Shown: piece after piece, positions 22,611 through 35,370 of the stretch
Numbering within the stretch: the stretch's first letter is position 1
Layout of the letters: the number at the start of each line of letters is the position of its first letter
Assembly (NCBI RefSeq): GCF_028453695.1
Contig: NC_135777.1
Span: forward strand, 2,852,001 to 2,916,000
Source: Augochlora pura
Lineage: Eukaryota > Arthropoda > Insecta > Hymenoptera > Halictidae
Reading direction: 5' to 3'
Length of the DNA: 64,000 bases
The notes under the pieces: generated by a model
What the model was told of the DNA's origin: nothing
The model's database searches: none
Seen by the model: the letters and a program-made list of their open reading frames with translations, nothing else
Translations under genes and position numbers: made by a program

Positions 22611-22740
22611 TTAACCCTTTGCACTCGAATGGTGACTCGGAAGCACCACTAAAATTCTTACAGTACGTTCCAAAATAATTTTTATATTATGGAAGATTAG
22701 ATTTCAAAAATTATTGTCAATATAATTGTAAATATTATTT
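22611..22740. repeat. TTAACCCTTTGCACTCGAATGG repeat, left end
   Basis: TTAA at 22611-22614, then CCCTTTGCACTCGAATGG, GTGACTCGGAAGCACCACTAAA and the block after it seen in the MITEs at 3761 and 8948. No right end was found. Confidence 0.55.
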
Positions 22741-23585
22741 TCAATATTATTTATATAAAACTGTGTATATTTTGTGTTTCGTTCCTCTCCAATAAGCGAA
22801 CAAAAAGCCCAGCCAATTAAGACATCCACAATTGCCTTTAAAATTGTTCAAATCGCTCTTTACACCGTTTTTATAGCTGACCAAGAAAACCTCATCGTTA
22901 CAAAATCTCACCCCTGTAACTTGTCCAACCAAGTTTCCTCCATTTGCCAGATGGAGATAACGGGTTCGTACCTAATCCAGGTTCACCCCGAACAGATCCA
23001 CAGATGGGTGCGCAACATCCAGGAGGCAGCCCTCGAACGGCCGATCCATTTTTCGTCCCCCTTTCGCGGACAATTAATTTCAGCATCGACTGGTGCCGCG
23101 AAGAACGATAACGTCCGGCTAGCCCTCCAGCTTCCGTCTTATCGTAGGATAGGCCGGTATCTCGATCTCTGTTTGAAGAAGACCCTCGGAGGAGGACTAA
23201 TTAATCGACCGGTTGATTCAATCCGGCCGGCGGCGGATTCGGTCGCCGCCATTATATCATCTGTCTTCGGGCGACCTCCTAATTAAGGTTTCATTAGGGA
23301 AACCGGGGATCGGTTGCGCGATCGTTCGAGTTCCTTCGAGGAGGATCCTTGGTATGGCTCTTAGAGGATCGATCGGACCAGCTGGCCGGCCATCCTGGAC
23401 CCGCTGGCCGCGTCATTATCTGGCAATTAGCGGCGCGGATGCCTTGTTCCACCGGCACTTTTAATATCCCTTAATCCACGATAGAGTGGCTTAGATTCCC
23501 GCAAAAAGACGCGTAACAATCTTAATAATCGGTGAACGTTGCGTAATATGAAAAGTCTAAAGTGCGATTTCATAATTGCGTATTT

Positions 23586-23797
23586 TTAACCCCTTGCGAT
23601 ACCTACATCTTTACAATAATTTCGATTTCGATTGTAATCATTTCCTAGGGGAAATAAAATTGGCATTTATTTGGCTGTTTGAATATTAGTAACAAAAGGA
23701 TCTTGTTTCGACTTAAATGAACGGTATGACATTTATATTTAACAAGTTATTATTAGAAACCAGAAGTTAGACTCGACAAAGAACAGGAAGGGGTTAA
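23586..23797. mobile_element. Short TTAA-flanked MITE
   Basis: TTAACCCCTTGCGATACC on the left (TTAA 23586-23589) and GGAAGGGGTTAA on the right (TTAA 23794-23797). Inverted ends are short (CCCCTT plus scattered matches). 212 bp with no ORF. Confidence 0.45.
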
Positions 23798-23926
23798 AGA
23801 AGCATGATCGTCGCGACTCTATAGAGCTTGGAAAAGTTTCTATCGCGTCTGTTTCCAGGCGATTTTATACAGGGTGTCGTAAAAATCACTCACAATTGGA
23901 TGAGGAGTTCCTCGGATTATTTCAAG

Positions 23927-24098
23927 TAACTCTTTCCTTTGCGAGAATGAAATCCGCGACTTTGCTTACGAGTTGTCAACGAAAAACAGTGACCAATAGG
24001 TCAATCTGTTACTAACCAAGCTCGACCATCATTGGTCAGTATTTCTTGTTAATAACTCGATAACGAATGACACGATTTTACAACGAATAATCCACTTG
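23927..24098. repeat. Foldback (palindromic) repeat
   Basis: The arm at 23968-23997 (ACGAGTTGTCAACG, AAAAACAGTGACCAAT) pairs with 24031-24061 (ATTGGTCAGTATTTCTTG, TTAATAACTCG) at high identity. Weaker pairing extends outward to a GGATTATT/AATAATCC pair. The loop is about 33 bp. ACAGGGTGTCGTAAAAATCACT at about 23869 upstream looks like the outer end of a small transposon. Confidence 0.6.
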
Positions 24099-24958
24099 CT
24101 CGCGATAAATAATATTCCTAAAAAACAATATCGCCTTCCCGATTCTATAATTAATTTTGCAATATCATGATTACAGAATTTCGCGATCCGAACCGGTTGC
24201 TATTTCCTAACGTCCGCAATTTGGCAGACGCACACAGATCTCTGCAAACAGTGTCTAATTGTTTGCCAATTAAAGCCCGTTTCTGCGTCCGAACAACGCA
24301 CTAAACACAACAATGCCTGATTAAAACGCGCTGATTAAAATGCCAATTAGAGCGAGCATGCGTCCGGCCGGAAACGCGCGCCCGCGAAGTAATCGCGGCG
24401 AACGGTCGAAGAATTTTTCAACCGATCCCCCCCCCCTGTAACATCTCGCGAACTTCTCGCTAATCTGCTTCACGAGTTCTCTTAAATAGTTCATCGGGAA
24501 GTTCTCCGAAAGAGTACAATACTCGTTAATGATGGAAACATCGAGCGGCAGTCGGAGCAGTAGAATTTACTTAGCGAAGTTTGCCTGCGAATTCGGGACA
24601 TCGGTATCCGAAATTACGTTCCTTAAAAGACCGTGGAAAACGGGGAACGTTGCGTCCAACTAATGAAATTCGTCGAGGAATTAATATAACGTAGCGGACC
24701 ATTAAAAAGTTTTACCGTCCAATAATCCGGACGGTTTGTCAAACTTGCCGCGACGATTCTATTTTAAACGAGCCCGGTGATCTGCCGCTGCGATACAAGA
24801 ATAATTGCATACGAAATTGCATTACGCGGCGTACTAACTTCAATCTTTAGTTAAATAATAAGATACGTGGGTAAATTAAATGACACGTTGAGATGAACAC
24901 TTATTTGTTGGGTTCTTTTTTTATAAAATAATCAATGCTACCGAGAAATTCTTCATCA

Positions 24959-25618
24959 ATTAGGGTGTCCTATAAGTTTTTTCCTCGCCATGATATGTGT
25001 ATCTCGAGAGTATGCTCGATGAAAATCCATTCCCAGGATTTGAATCGGTATAAAGTTTGGGTTGCCAACCAATTCACGGCGAGCGACCTTATGAACCGCG
25101 TCATTCCACTCTATTATACTTTCTTCTACTCTGCTGCACTCTGTTCTAATCTGTGGAATAGAGTAAAATAGAGTGGAATAGAGTTGAATAATGTGGAATG
25201 GAGTAGAATTGCTTGGAATAGAGTAGAGTTGTTTGGTATAGAGTGGAAGTGCTTGAAATAGAGTAGAATATAGTGTAGAGTAGAGTGGAATAGAGTGGAG
25301 TAGAATTGCTTGGAATAGAGTAGAGTTGTTTGGTATAGAGTGGAAGTGCTTGAAATAGAGTATAATATAGTGTAGAGTAGAGTGGAATAGTGGAGTAGAA
25401 TGGAGTAGAATTGCTTTGAATAGAGTAGAGTTGTTTGGTATAGAGTGGAAGTGTTTGAAATAGAGTAGAATAGAGTGTAGAGTAGAGTGGAATAGAGTGG
25501 AATAGAATATAATGTAGAGTAGAGTAGAATAGAGCAGAATAGAGCGGAATAGAGTGGAAGTGCATAGAATAGAGGTCATACATAGCGTGGCGCGGAGAAG
25601 ACTTACGGGACACCCCAA
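24959..25618. mobile_element. Mariner-type element filled with TAGAGT satellite
   Basis: The left end TTAGGGTGTCCTATAAGTTT and the right end, read inward TTGGGGTGTCCCGTAAGTCT, form an inverted repeat of about 20 bp. The interior is about 180 bp of unique sequence followed by a tandem satellite (25150-25565). No transposase is present. Assignment to the mariner superfamily rests on the ends alone. Confidence 0.6.
25150..25565. repeat. TAGAGT satellite with about 100-bp higher-order unit
   Basis: The basic unit is about 10 bp (GAATAGAGTG and variants). GAGTAGAATTGCTTGGAATA recurs at 25201, 25298 and 25403 (last with one change), giving higher-order spacing of 97 and 105 bp. Confidence 0.85.
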
Positions 25619-28600
25619 TATCACTGCAACCGAATCTCAGTTTACTGAGACGGTGGAAGAAAAATAGCAAAAAGATTGTCGAGAGCAGCGTCACGTCCCG
25701 CGCGTCGCGTAAACTCGGCGTTTTAGTTTCCGGGCAGCGAAACTCTATTAAAACTTCGTTAAAATTCTGTTCCGCGGCGGGTAATAAAGCCATTCTTATT
25801 TCGTAAGTCTCGCGGCAATGCTCGCACACGCGTTATCCCGCGTCGTAATTCGATAGTTGCCAGGCCACGCACGGACCTCGCAATTCAGCCGGACGAAGTA
25901 CGCCCGGCATTCGTGACTACTTTCTTTGGCCGCGTGTCCCGTCGCATTCCCCTCGTAATCTAGAACTGGTATAATTGCTACTTCTACGGCTTTGACCCAG
26001 CGCGGTACAATTTTTATCGTCCCGAGAGCTGTGACTGCGGATCGGCATCCTTCAACCCTTCGCCGACGCGGAACATTCAGTCGCAGACGCGAGAGAATTA
26101 TTACAGCTGTTTCGGTTTATAATGCCAGCTAGTGTAGTCGTTATGGTGTTTTACGTGTATGGCTTTTCTCAAGATAAATTAGAAATCATTAAAAGCTAGT
26201 TTGTTGATAATTGTCATTGTGTAGGGACGTGATTATTATATTTTGGTGATTATATATATTATAATAAAATAATAATAGTAAAATAATATAAAATATATAA
26301 TATTTCATATGCAACTTGTGCATATGAAATTGAATCTCCACATCAGTTGCACCTCGAAGAATTCTTCAAAAGTCAACAAATTCGATAATACAAAAATTTA
26401 ATTAAAATACCCCACACAATCTCGAACGGTGCCTACGAGACGCCATTCGAGTGCAAAGGGTTGCTACTCCGTTCGAAAGAACGCCTGAATAAAGTCTCGA
26501 TAACATGTAGCATGGTCCAAGGAGTTCCTCGAGTATAAAGCAGCGAACACAACCCTTATGTAATTTCAGCTGTCCCAGCGTCCCAAAAGGCAGGGTTGCT
26601 CGCTTTTTGGAATTCCTCAGAAACGTAGAGCGCTCAAAGACAGCTCGCACGTGCGCAGCCTCGGTAACGCGGTTCACCCTGCCGCTGGCTAATTAATTAA
26701 ACAATTTAATAACGTTTTCAGGAGACGCTCGACCGAATGCGTCCACAAAAAAGGACGATCGCAATTTCGCGGGAGGACCGTGCGAAACGAGTCGCGGGAT
26801 TTTTCATAGCGCGAGCGTGGCTTTCCTCGGATTAATAATAAAACAGTTTACAGCCTAACGATTTACGGTGGTCCGTGCTCGAGATTTCCGCCTGTCCATT
26901 CCGCGATTTAATGCCCGCCACAGTGGAATAAGACGGGGCCACGTACGGCTCGTTCGGCTGCACTGGTTCCTCCGCGGAATTAACAGTAAAACGGTTTTTA
27001 CAGCTGTGATAGTATAGTTTACGGGCATCGCTGTGCCGGCGCGGGATACAATATTCAGAGATTTGCTGGTTTTCACGAGCCCCTCTCCGCCGCGAAATTG
27101 CCGGCGCGGCTCGCGGTGACATGATAAATAGGATTTCAAGAGTATATCGGCGCAAGACGTTATTAAATTGCGTTCGTTATTATAAAAAGATCACTTGTCT
27201 TTTACGACAAATTATAAATAGGATGATTGTCTGAAGTATTGTGTATTCAAGTCAATTTTCGCTTCGCCGAAACTCTCGTTAAATAATAGAAATTTTATTC
27301 AATGCAGTACGAGTGAATTGCCATTTTTCAGATATTTCTGACTTTAAATATATTTTTCGGCATATATTATATTACATTTCACTTCGAATTATTCTTATTA
27401 TGTTATATGTTCCCATTCTTATTCTTGTTATATTGTTTTGATTGGATTTATTTTAAAAGTATACATATATGCAGGTTTCTTTTGTCGTTTGTGTTATTAA
27501 ATGAAACTCTGCTACGATGTAATACGTTTTCTGCGCAACCTAAATCACATTAACAATTATGTGATTTAATAATTATAATAATGTATACTTTTATACTATT
27601 TGTAGACTGCATAATGAGATAACAAAAAATTGAGACATCAATTTATATCAAAAACTAACGGATACTCGCATCAATGCATACCGTGGACTTAATTTATGCT
27701 ATATTCCCGACGATAATCATAAAATAATGAGCTTTGCGAAGCATTTGACCCCGCGCGACACGAAATTGCGGCATCAAAAGATCCGCAGAATTTAAACAGA
27801 TATAATCCGACGAGGAGAGATACCCCGGCTCCGCAATTTCGGTTTCTGGGCCACGCTCGCCGAGTAGAACGAATCGAAATATCGCCGGCGCGGCGCGGGG
27901 GTCCTTGTTAATTGCGAAACGCAAACGGCTGATGGGATCCTATCGGTTCGGATAGCTGCGAAATTGATAAACGAACCGTGGCGCGGTCGCGTCGAATTCG
28001 AAACCGGTTCGTGCGGGCCCGCGGCCGATTTGTGTGCTCGTCGACGAAGGATAGAGACCCGGAAGAGTCTCGACCGTTTCCCCCGACGGCTCTCCCAAAT
28101 ATTGAAATTTCCCCGACGTTGCCTCGCGTAACGTTGGACACCGATCTCTCGCGTTAAGCACGCGCCGCGATCAACAAGTTACACGGAGAGAGCTCGGGGA
28201 ACGTGCCCGCCGGGAACCCCGTTCGTCTTCCAATGGCGATCGATCAGTGTTTCCCCGTGACGAATTCAATGCCGTGGCGGATCCAGATCGCGGCTACGTG
28301 AGAGATTACGCCGCGGGATCTATCGGATCGCTTCCGGTTTCGACGGCGCTTGCGGAATCGGCGCGATTTCGCGAGATTTATTGGCGCGCGGCAGCTCGCA
28401 AGATCCGAGATCTCGGGAACCGTAGACTCGAGGGGGCAACGCGGTTTCCGGGTTTGACGGCGTTGCAGCGTCGACGCGAATTTCAATGATTCGGTGGCGA
28501 AACGTTGCAAAACGCTGGATTTAAATTGGAGAGGATCCTGGGTGCGCGACGACTTCCGGTTGCGAAGACGAACGTCGGTAAATAGAGGCAGATTTGTTAG

Positions 28601-29170
28601 AACTCGACACTTTCTTTTGAGAAAAGAATTCGAGTTTTATTTCTTCATGCATGATTTATAAAATAATTCTCAGAATAAGGATGATCCGTAAAATATTTTA
28701 AAAAAATTGAGCGCAATTCTTGTGATTGCACTTTGTAAGATAATTAATATAAGAGCAGATCCTATTTTAGTTTTCGAGAAATCTGCAGCTCTCCGATTTC
28801 TGTTATAGTTTTCAATTTTTTATAATCATAATTTACAATTAAAAAATCTGAAAAAATTCTATAGCACGTGGCTTGGTGTACAAAATAAGCCATATTTTTT
28901 TCAAAATTATAAAAAGTCTCTAAAAGAGGAAATGGGGGAAGTACCCATGAGGACAATTTATAGAGTTGAAATTCTTTACAGAATTATTGTTTTCAGAACT
29001 ATATAATGTAATTAATACAATTAATATAAAATAATATAATATAATTATAACTACCTAATTCAGCTAGGCACTTTATATTTCACATAATAAGAAGAAAAAT
29101 TGAAGGAAACTCGTCGACTTCCGGCTTCGACGACTAACAAATCTCGGCAAACGTCGTGAAATTATTGATA
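25619..29170. other. Non-coding stretch with one MITE end
   Basis: GC-rich around 25.6-26.0, 26.4-27.1 and 27.7-28.5 kb, otherwise AT-rich. A right-hand TTAA MITE end (CATTCGAGTGCAAAGGG) lies at 26425-26463. Open frames are short and featureless. Confidence 0.35.
26425..26463. repeat. TTAA-type MITE right end
   Basis: CGGTGCCTACGAGACG then CCATTCGAGTGCAAAGGG is the reverse complement of the left-end consensus (CCCTTTGCACTCGAATGG). TTAA itself is degenerate here (TTGC). Confidence 0.5.
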
Positions 29171-29172
29171 TA

Positions 29173-30041
29173 TTGGGTTTCCCAGTAAGGGAGGGTCGAT
29201 TTTTAAATGAAATAAAATGGACTGTGTGTGACGTATTAACGAATTTTTTTATTTGAAAGGCCCGTGTATGCCATTATATATGGAATATGACATCGTTCAA
29301 ACGTCCCCAGCGGCTTTGCACGGTGGCACGTATTGGAGAGCTCCAATTATCAATGACTTTGCCGCATAGCTCGGGCTGAATTTGAGCAATGGTCTGGGCT
29401 ATGTTGACTTTGAGAGCATCGGTCGATCGTGGCTTACTGGTATAGACCTGCGACTTCAGAAAACCCCACAGGAAGAAGTCTAGAGGGGTGAAATCGCACG
29501 ATCTTGATGGTCAATTCCAGTTAGCGAACAAACGGCGTTGTCTGTGGTCATTAACTTTGAGCTTCTGGGTTAGGTGGATCTTGTACAGGTGCAGGCCCAA
29601 GTCCAGACGCAAAATTCGCCAAGTTGAAGACTGCGAAAGACCAAGTTCTTGTGCACGGCGAGGAATTGACTGCCTCGGGTTCTCCTGCACACTTTCACGG
29701 ACAGCGGCGATGTTCTCGGCCGATCTGGCTTTCCGTTGACGTACGAGCGTTGGCTGATCATTTACCGAATCGGTCGTCTAGAATTTGGCCACCAAACGTT
29801 GGAGGGTCGACTTTGAAGGGCCACCGCGTCTACCAAAAAATGGGCGCAACGCGCGCAACCTTTTCACTAACGAACATTTTGATAATACAATTTGATCATT
29901 TGGGCGTGCTTCTCAATCGTGTAACTTGCCATGGTGATTTGGCATAATCGATTTAATTGTAAACAACAGATTTAATCGACGCATTCGAAACATGGCCGCT
30001 ACAGACTGTCAACATCGACCCGTCCCTATTGTAAAACCCTA
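29173..30041 (-). mobile_element. Mariner-superfamily transposon with DUF4817-type transposase, internally deleted
   Basis: Terminal inverted repeats of about 34 bp. The left end reads TTGGGTTTCCCAGTAAGGGA, then GGGTCGAT. The right end read inward is TAGGGTTTTACAATAGGGAC, then GGGTCGAT. TA flanks each end. The interior carries both ends of a transposase gene on the minus strand but lacks the middle, so the copy is non-autonomous and about 870 bp long. Confidence 0.8.
29274..29932 (-). pseudogene. Broken DUF4817-type transposase
   Basis: Starts at ATG 29932 with MASYTIEKHAQMIKLYYQN, the usual N terminus of this family, and then meets a stop and a frameshift within 25 codons. Further family matches follow in other frames (TWRILRLDLGLHLYKI, VNDHRQRRLFANW). 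Near 29515 the sequence jumps to the C-terminal part (FTPLDFFLWGFLKSQVY, ending NDVIFHI and TAA at 29274). The third acidic residue of the DDD/DDE triad (P-x-D in TPLDFF) is kept. The segment with the first two is deleted. It cannot encode an active transposase. Confidence 0.8.
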
Positions 30042-30615
30042 TAAAAGTGCGGCAGCCTAGATTTTGAGTCACCGAAACGTGAAAATCTGTCGGCTGCCGC
30101 AGACGTTGCTCATCGATCGGTGGCTCCTCAACCCCGCGACACTCGTTTAATTAGCCCGGAAAAGGGGGCGCGGAACGTCCCGCCGATTTCTGAAACCGAA
30201 TCCATCCAATTTACACCCTCCGCGACGATCGGCGGCCCCTCACAAACGGAATTTTAAAGCGATTTCTACGGATCCGACGGGTCGCATAGCTCGAAACGAC
30301 ACCGTAATCCGCTTACGGGGTGTATCTGGGCGGAGTTAATAAGCGGTTGTCGGCGGGGGGTGGAATTTTAAAGTCAATTTTGTCTGAGAGGGAGACCGAC
30401 ACCTATCGCAGGAGGGCAATCGGAGTCCTGTTGAACGAAACTCTGCTCGGTGAAGAGCAATTTATTCCGGTTAGGGCCCTCTGACAAACTAACACGGTCC
30501 ATTGTTGTCAGCCTGCAGCTCGGCCTGCTTTCCCCTTTGTTCTCCGTCCTGTCTGTGATATTTAAGCCGCCGCGCGCCGCGTCGGCTTTGTGCGTGTCTG
30601 TTTTTTAACATTAAT

Positions 30616-30796
30616 TTGTCAGTACGCGGTATGATACGCGTTAATTTGTCGGTATGATGTACGATAATTTGTCGGTATGATGTATGTTAATTTATCACTA
30701 TGACGTATGTTAATTTATTGCTATGATGTCCGTTAATTTATCGTGCGACGTATGCGAGTTAATTTATCGCGTGGGGTACGTTAATTTATCATGCGA
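30616..30796. repeat. Degenerate minisatellite, about 25-bp unit
   Basis: About seven units built on GTTAATTTATCGGTATGATGTAC, drifting towards the right end (GTTAATTTATCGCGTGGGGTAC). Confidence 0.8.
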
Positions 30797-31676
30797 TTTA
30801 ATAGGAAGTAATAAAACGTGAATCGCAGATTCTCCGCTGTTGAAGTTTTTTGTAAGAAAAGCTGCGGATAATGAATGTCTTTTGAAAAATATTTGGGTGA
30901 ATTTTTGTGCACATTGTTTGTCGGGAGGAACTTTTATTTTTCATAAATGATCATTCATGAGCCTGCATTTGTTTAAACTCGTTGGCAGCAGCCAGGGGCT
31001 GCGTAGAAATAGATTTCTGAAATAGTAAATGCACTGTGAATATTTTTATCTTCTTATATAATATAGAATGTTGAATAAACATTTTTTGAAGTAATTATTT
31101 CTGTGAATATTAATTACATGATGTAATTTATTAGTTATTATAGGAACATTGATAATAATAATTACATACGAGTACATATAAATATATATAAATAAATATG
31201 AACACATATGAATACATATGAATACATATGAATTTATTTATTGGTTTATTTGCCAAATTGTATACTACACGAGAAGATGCAAATATTTAAAAAATTTATT
31301 TCTCCCCTGCCAACATTTATCTTCCGAGACAACCGAATAAAGATTCCATTTCGTCGGGAATTTAGCTAGACACTTAACACAACCAACTAAATTCAATTTG
31401 ACCCGGCCCAATATTTGACATTTGCATAAACATCCGCAGTCTAATTACATCATTCAAACTACGAGATTATGCGGTGCAGTATAGTAGCTTAAGTTAAGCC
31501 AGGCCTGGCTTAGACTCGCGAACGGCCTCCACAGTGTGGCCCTTGTAATTAACCGAAGCACAATAAACTATTCTTCCTGTGTATGGCCGGCTTACGTGGA
31601 ATACGTGCTCGCCAATCATTCGACTTTAATGGCGACCGAATCTTTTACTAAATACCGTCGCGCGTGACTTGGAAAT

Positions 31677-31918
31677 AATACGAACAAAATATGATCGAAT
31701 TACGAACAAAATATGATCGAAGTATAAAATAAATATGATCGAAGTATAAACTAAATAGAAACGAGGTATGAACAAAATATGAACGAAGTATAAACTAAAT
31801 AGAAACGAGGTATGAACAAAATATAAACGAAGTATAAACTGAATAGAAGCGAGGTATCAACAATATATGAACGCAGTATGAACTAAATATAAACGTAGTA
31901 TAAACAAAATATGAACGA
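31677..31918. repeat. 22-bp minisatellite, eleven units
   Basis: Eleven units with exact 22-bp periodicity and no indels, ending ...CGA. Two alternating types occur: AGTATAAACTAAATAGAAACGA and GGTATGAACAAAATATGAACGA. The middle of the array alternates the two regularly, so the real repeat there is a 44-bp dimer. Confidence 0.9.
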
Positions 31919-32269
31919 AGAGACATAGGAAATCGTGGAAAAATGGAAATGACTTATTAAGACACCTTTAATTAATTGCGAAATGAAATGAGAACGAAAT
32001 GAAATGAAATGAAAAGAGAACAAAGAAGGGGTATTATAGGAATTAAAATTGACTTAACATTGATCTGCAGTGAGAATCGGTGCAGCGGAACAATCAAATG
32101 CAAATTAAGTGTCGCGAGGAATCATGTTAATCCTTTATATTGAAACTACCTTAATTTGATATTTAAAATATGTTTTCAGATCTACTGTATTTTCAGTTTG
32201 TATGATTTATTATATAATAGTTTGCCCATGAAACTGAGGCTGTTAGCAAGTACGATTCTTGTAGAATAT

Positions 32270-32775
32270 AGAAGTCAATGTAAAGAATAACAAATATAAA
32301 GTATAGGAAATATGAGGAATAGAAAATAGAATGAATAGTAAATATAAGGAATAGAAAATATAAAGAGTAATAAAAATAGAGAATAATAAATATAAAGAAT
32401 AGTAAATATAGAGAATAATAAAAGTAAAGAGTAGTAAATATTAAAATTAGTAAATATAGGGAGTGGAGAATATAAAGAATAGTAAATATAGGGAATGGAG
32501 AATATAAAGAATAGTAACTATTGAAAATAATAAATATAAAGAATAGCAAATATAGAGAATAATAAATGTAAAGAGTAGTAGATATTAAAAATAGTAGACA
32601 CAGGGAATGGAGAATATAAAGAATACTAAATATAAAGAGTAGTAAATATTAAAAAATAGTAAATATAGGGAATGGAGAATATTAAGAATAGTAAATATAA
32701 AGAGTAGTAAATATTAAAAATAGTAAATATAGGGAATGGAGAATATTAAGAATAGTAAATATAAAGAATACTAAA
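32270..32775. repeat. A-rich tandem repeat (AATATAAAGAATAGTA type)
   Basis: Units of about 15-16 bp (GAATAGTAAATATAAA and variants). Higher-order blocks at the right side repeat GGGAATGGAGAATATTAAG about every 75 bp. The minus-strand open frame across it is a Tyr/Ile/Leu/Phe shadow. Confidence 0.8.
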
Positions 32776-35160
32776 CTTATCCAGAAATACTTCAAACAAT
32801 AGTAATTTCTCATGGCGGCTCAGACTGGCCACCCGAGCACAACGGGTTGCCGCGTCACCGTCCCGATTCTCCGGGCGCATTTCATGCGGAGAGGGAAAAA
32901 AAGCATGGTCGAAAAAAGGATTAACAATCGGCCGGTTGCGAGCTCGGTCTAGGGAAATGGAGCGGCTGCGAGCCGATCGAAAAATCCCCGATACACGAAT
33001 GCAGGCCGCTGTTTACAAACGAACTGCATTACTCGGACCTCTGTCGTGCCCCCGCCATTAAAGAATCATTGCTCGCCGGAGCAGTCCGTGAAATCCGTGT
33101 TTCCGCGATCAATTATTCCGCGGGGATGCGCCGCCCGGATAAAACGAAAAATAATTAATCCCGGGGTCAGACGGCGTCGATTCACGAGGAGAAATGTGCA
33201 ACGGGCCGGGAACGTTTCGGCGACGCTCCATGAATATTTCGACGAACGGGGCCGGGCCAGGAGAAAAAAAGAAGGAGAAACTAACATAGAACGGCAAAGA
33301 GCGTATCGCTACAATCCGCGTACGCTCCTGCGAGCCATTAGGGGATGATGCCGCGACGTTGATCGATTAGCAGCCTGAACGCCGGCCGAGAGCGAATCTC
33401 GATCTACTCCGTGCTTTGCTTTTTCCTCGCCGGCTCTCTCACGGTTTCCTCCTTTTTCGAACGTCGGAACAGAGTTCACCTCTCGGGAAGATCGCTTCCG
33501 CGGATCTACGACGACCACCCCGGCAAATAAGCAACCAGCTGTCAGAGAATTGCGTTTTTTCGCGCGGACGATCGTCAGACCCTTCCGAAAGATGCTACAC
33601 GTCGGTCCTCCAGTTTCGTCTAGATCTTTTCGAGTCTTGGATCAATGCCCACGAAGCTAAAGATACTCTGACATCCATCTTTAATCATTCGCCAATCCGT
33701 CGATATCGTAGAATCGGTCCTCGTGGTAACCAATCATTTGTTATCCATTGCTAAGATATTGTTATATGATTTTTAAAATTTTAGATGGGTGTTAAGCTTA
33801 TACCTAGGCCGTTTATTATGTCAGGTTATAAATTCCTGCTGGACAGAATTAATTTTCTTTGAACGAATAGTAATATGTAATATGCTAGATTAAAGATAAT
33901 GATATATATTTGTTTTGATTGATATATATTTACATTGAAATATATTATTGTGTTACGTACATCTAAACTTCGAAAAGGAATTAACGCATTATTAATCTTG
34001 CATATAATGCAATAATGTTCGTTCTTGCATAAATTTATGTAACAAAGAGCCTATTTATAAACTTGATACGACCGTAAAGATAAGGAATTATTGATTAGAT
34101 TAAGAATTTATTGATTCTTTTTCAAGGTTAGGGTGTACATAACACAGTAATATGTTTCAATTTTATGTCATACATATAATATATAATTTACTATATGTAT
34201 AATAATTATTATATTAATAATAACATATATAATTTCATTATTTATATATATATATATATGTATGCATTAATAAAAATAGTATAAAATATTAAGAGTAATC
34301 TGCAATCTCAAACAATTAAAGTATGGCAACATTAATTGAATAAAGGATTCTTGCAGAGATGGATTATGGAGTTCTTTACGCTTCGCTTTGCCAAGATCGG
34401 AAAACGTGCGAGCTTCGTAAGCAGAAAATTCGTCTCCTTATTAACTATCCACGTATATCTTTGAACGCGAAGACGCGTACCTTTAGGAGACTTTGAGTAA
34501 TTAACGGAGCAAGTCAGAAGCGAAGTTACGGTAGGACTTGGGGAAAGAGGATCTCGGCTGCGCCATCGATTTTCCAAAAATATTTGCAAATCTTCTTCCC
34601 CTTGCACGCGTCGACGTGCTCGTTAGTCCTAACACGAGTGGCTAATGGCTGAGATATCAGCCAGAAGACGAGAAGTTAGGTGGAAGTTCGGAAAGGCTGC
34701 TTCGAACCTTGATATTCGGGGATACTGATGAATTAGGTCAGCGGAATTTTCTTTCGTTAATGGGCTCCATCGGCCCTTCGCGCTCGAATGATAACTCTTA
34801 GGCACCGTTCGAACTATCATTTGACGAAAGAACAGTCGCGTTACTCAAATCTGTGTTTTAGAAATCGTTGGAAATGAACAAACGAATGGTGCTATTGCAG
34901 AGGTATGAAATAAAAATGATTTAGATGAATTTATCGATTTTATAGCCTGGAACACAGAGAGGTTGGTTTCCTCTTCGGAGAAATCATAATTGAATTTCTC
35001 ATGAGTAGAGAGTTCGACTGAATAGTGTATGTCTTTTATATTATTGTATTTATTCAAAGATGATATTAAACTTCATACTTGAGACATTACAACGATGTAA
35101 AATGTGCATTAGATCATAATGCGAATATACTATGCCTTCGTTTATATTAAACATTTTACT
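32776..35160. other. Non-coding stretch
   Basis: 32.8-33.7 kb is GC-rich with featureless open frames. 33.75-34.3 kb is AT-rich with a TA-rich block near 34190-34265. A TTAA-family end lies at 34771-34820. No gene is supported. Confidence 0.35.
34771..34820. repeat. TTAA-type MITE left end (degenerate)
   Basis: CGGCCCTTCGCGCTCGAATG, then ATAACTCTTAGGCACCG, matches the family end CCCTTTGCACTCGAATGG plus its subterminal block. Confidence 0.45.
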
Positions 35161-35224
35161 CCTATATATAAATTGCACAGGAATTAGTTTGTATTCCATG
35201 CATTTTCTGCTGTTTGTTAATTTT

Positions 35225-35370
35225 AATAAACAGTTTTACTTTAAACTTGAATAAATTAAACTGTACTAAATTAAACTTTAATAAATTAAACTTTAGTAAA
35301 TAAAGCTTTAACACACTGAACTTTAGAAAATTAAGCTTGAACACATTAAACTTTAATAAATGGAACCCTA
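35225..35370. repeat. AT-rich minisatellite (TTAAACTTTAATAAA type)
   Basis: About nine drifting units of roughly 15 bp, for example ATTAAACTTTAATAA and ATTAAACTTTAGTAA. Confidence 0.75.

Noticed and set aside
22774..23286. 170-codon plus-strand ORF
   Set aside because: No domain or splice signals; composition follows local DNA.
25146..25829. 227-codon ORF rich in Ser/Thr/Leu/Tyr (YSTLFYSIP repeats)
   Set aside because: It is a translation of the TAGAGT satellite.
31677..31918. Regular direct repeats, considered as a CRISPR array
   Set aside because: There are no spacers, the repeats are contiguous, and the context is a eukaryotic genome.
32192..32549. 118-codon Phe/Ile/Tyr/Leu-rich ORF resembling a membrane protein
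   Set aside because: It is a translation of the A-rich tandem repeat.
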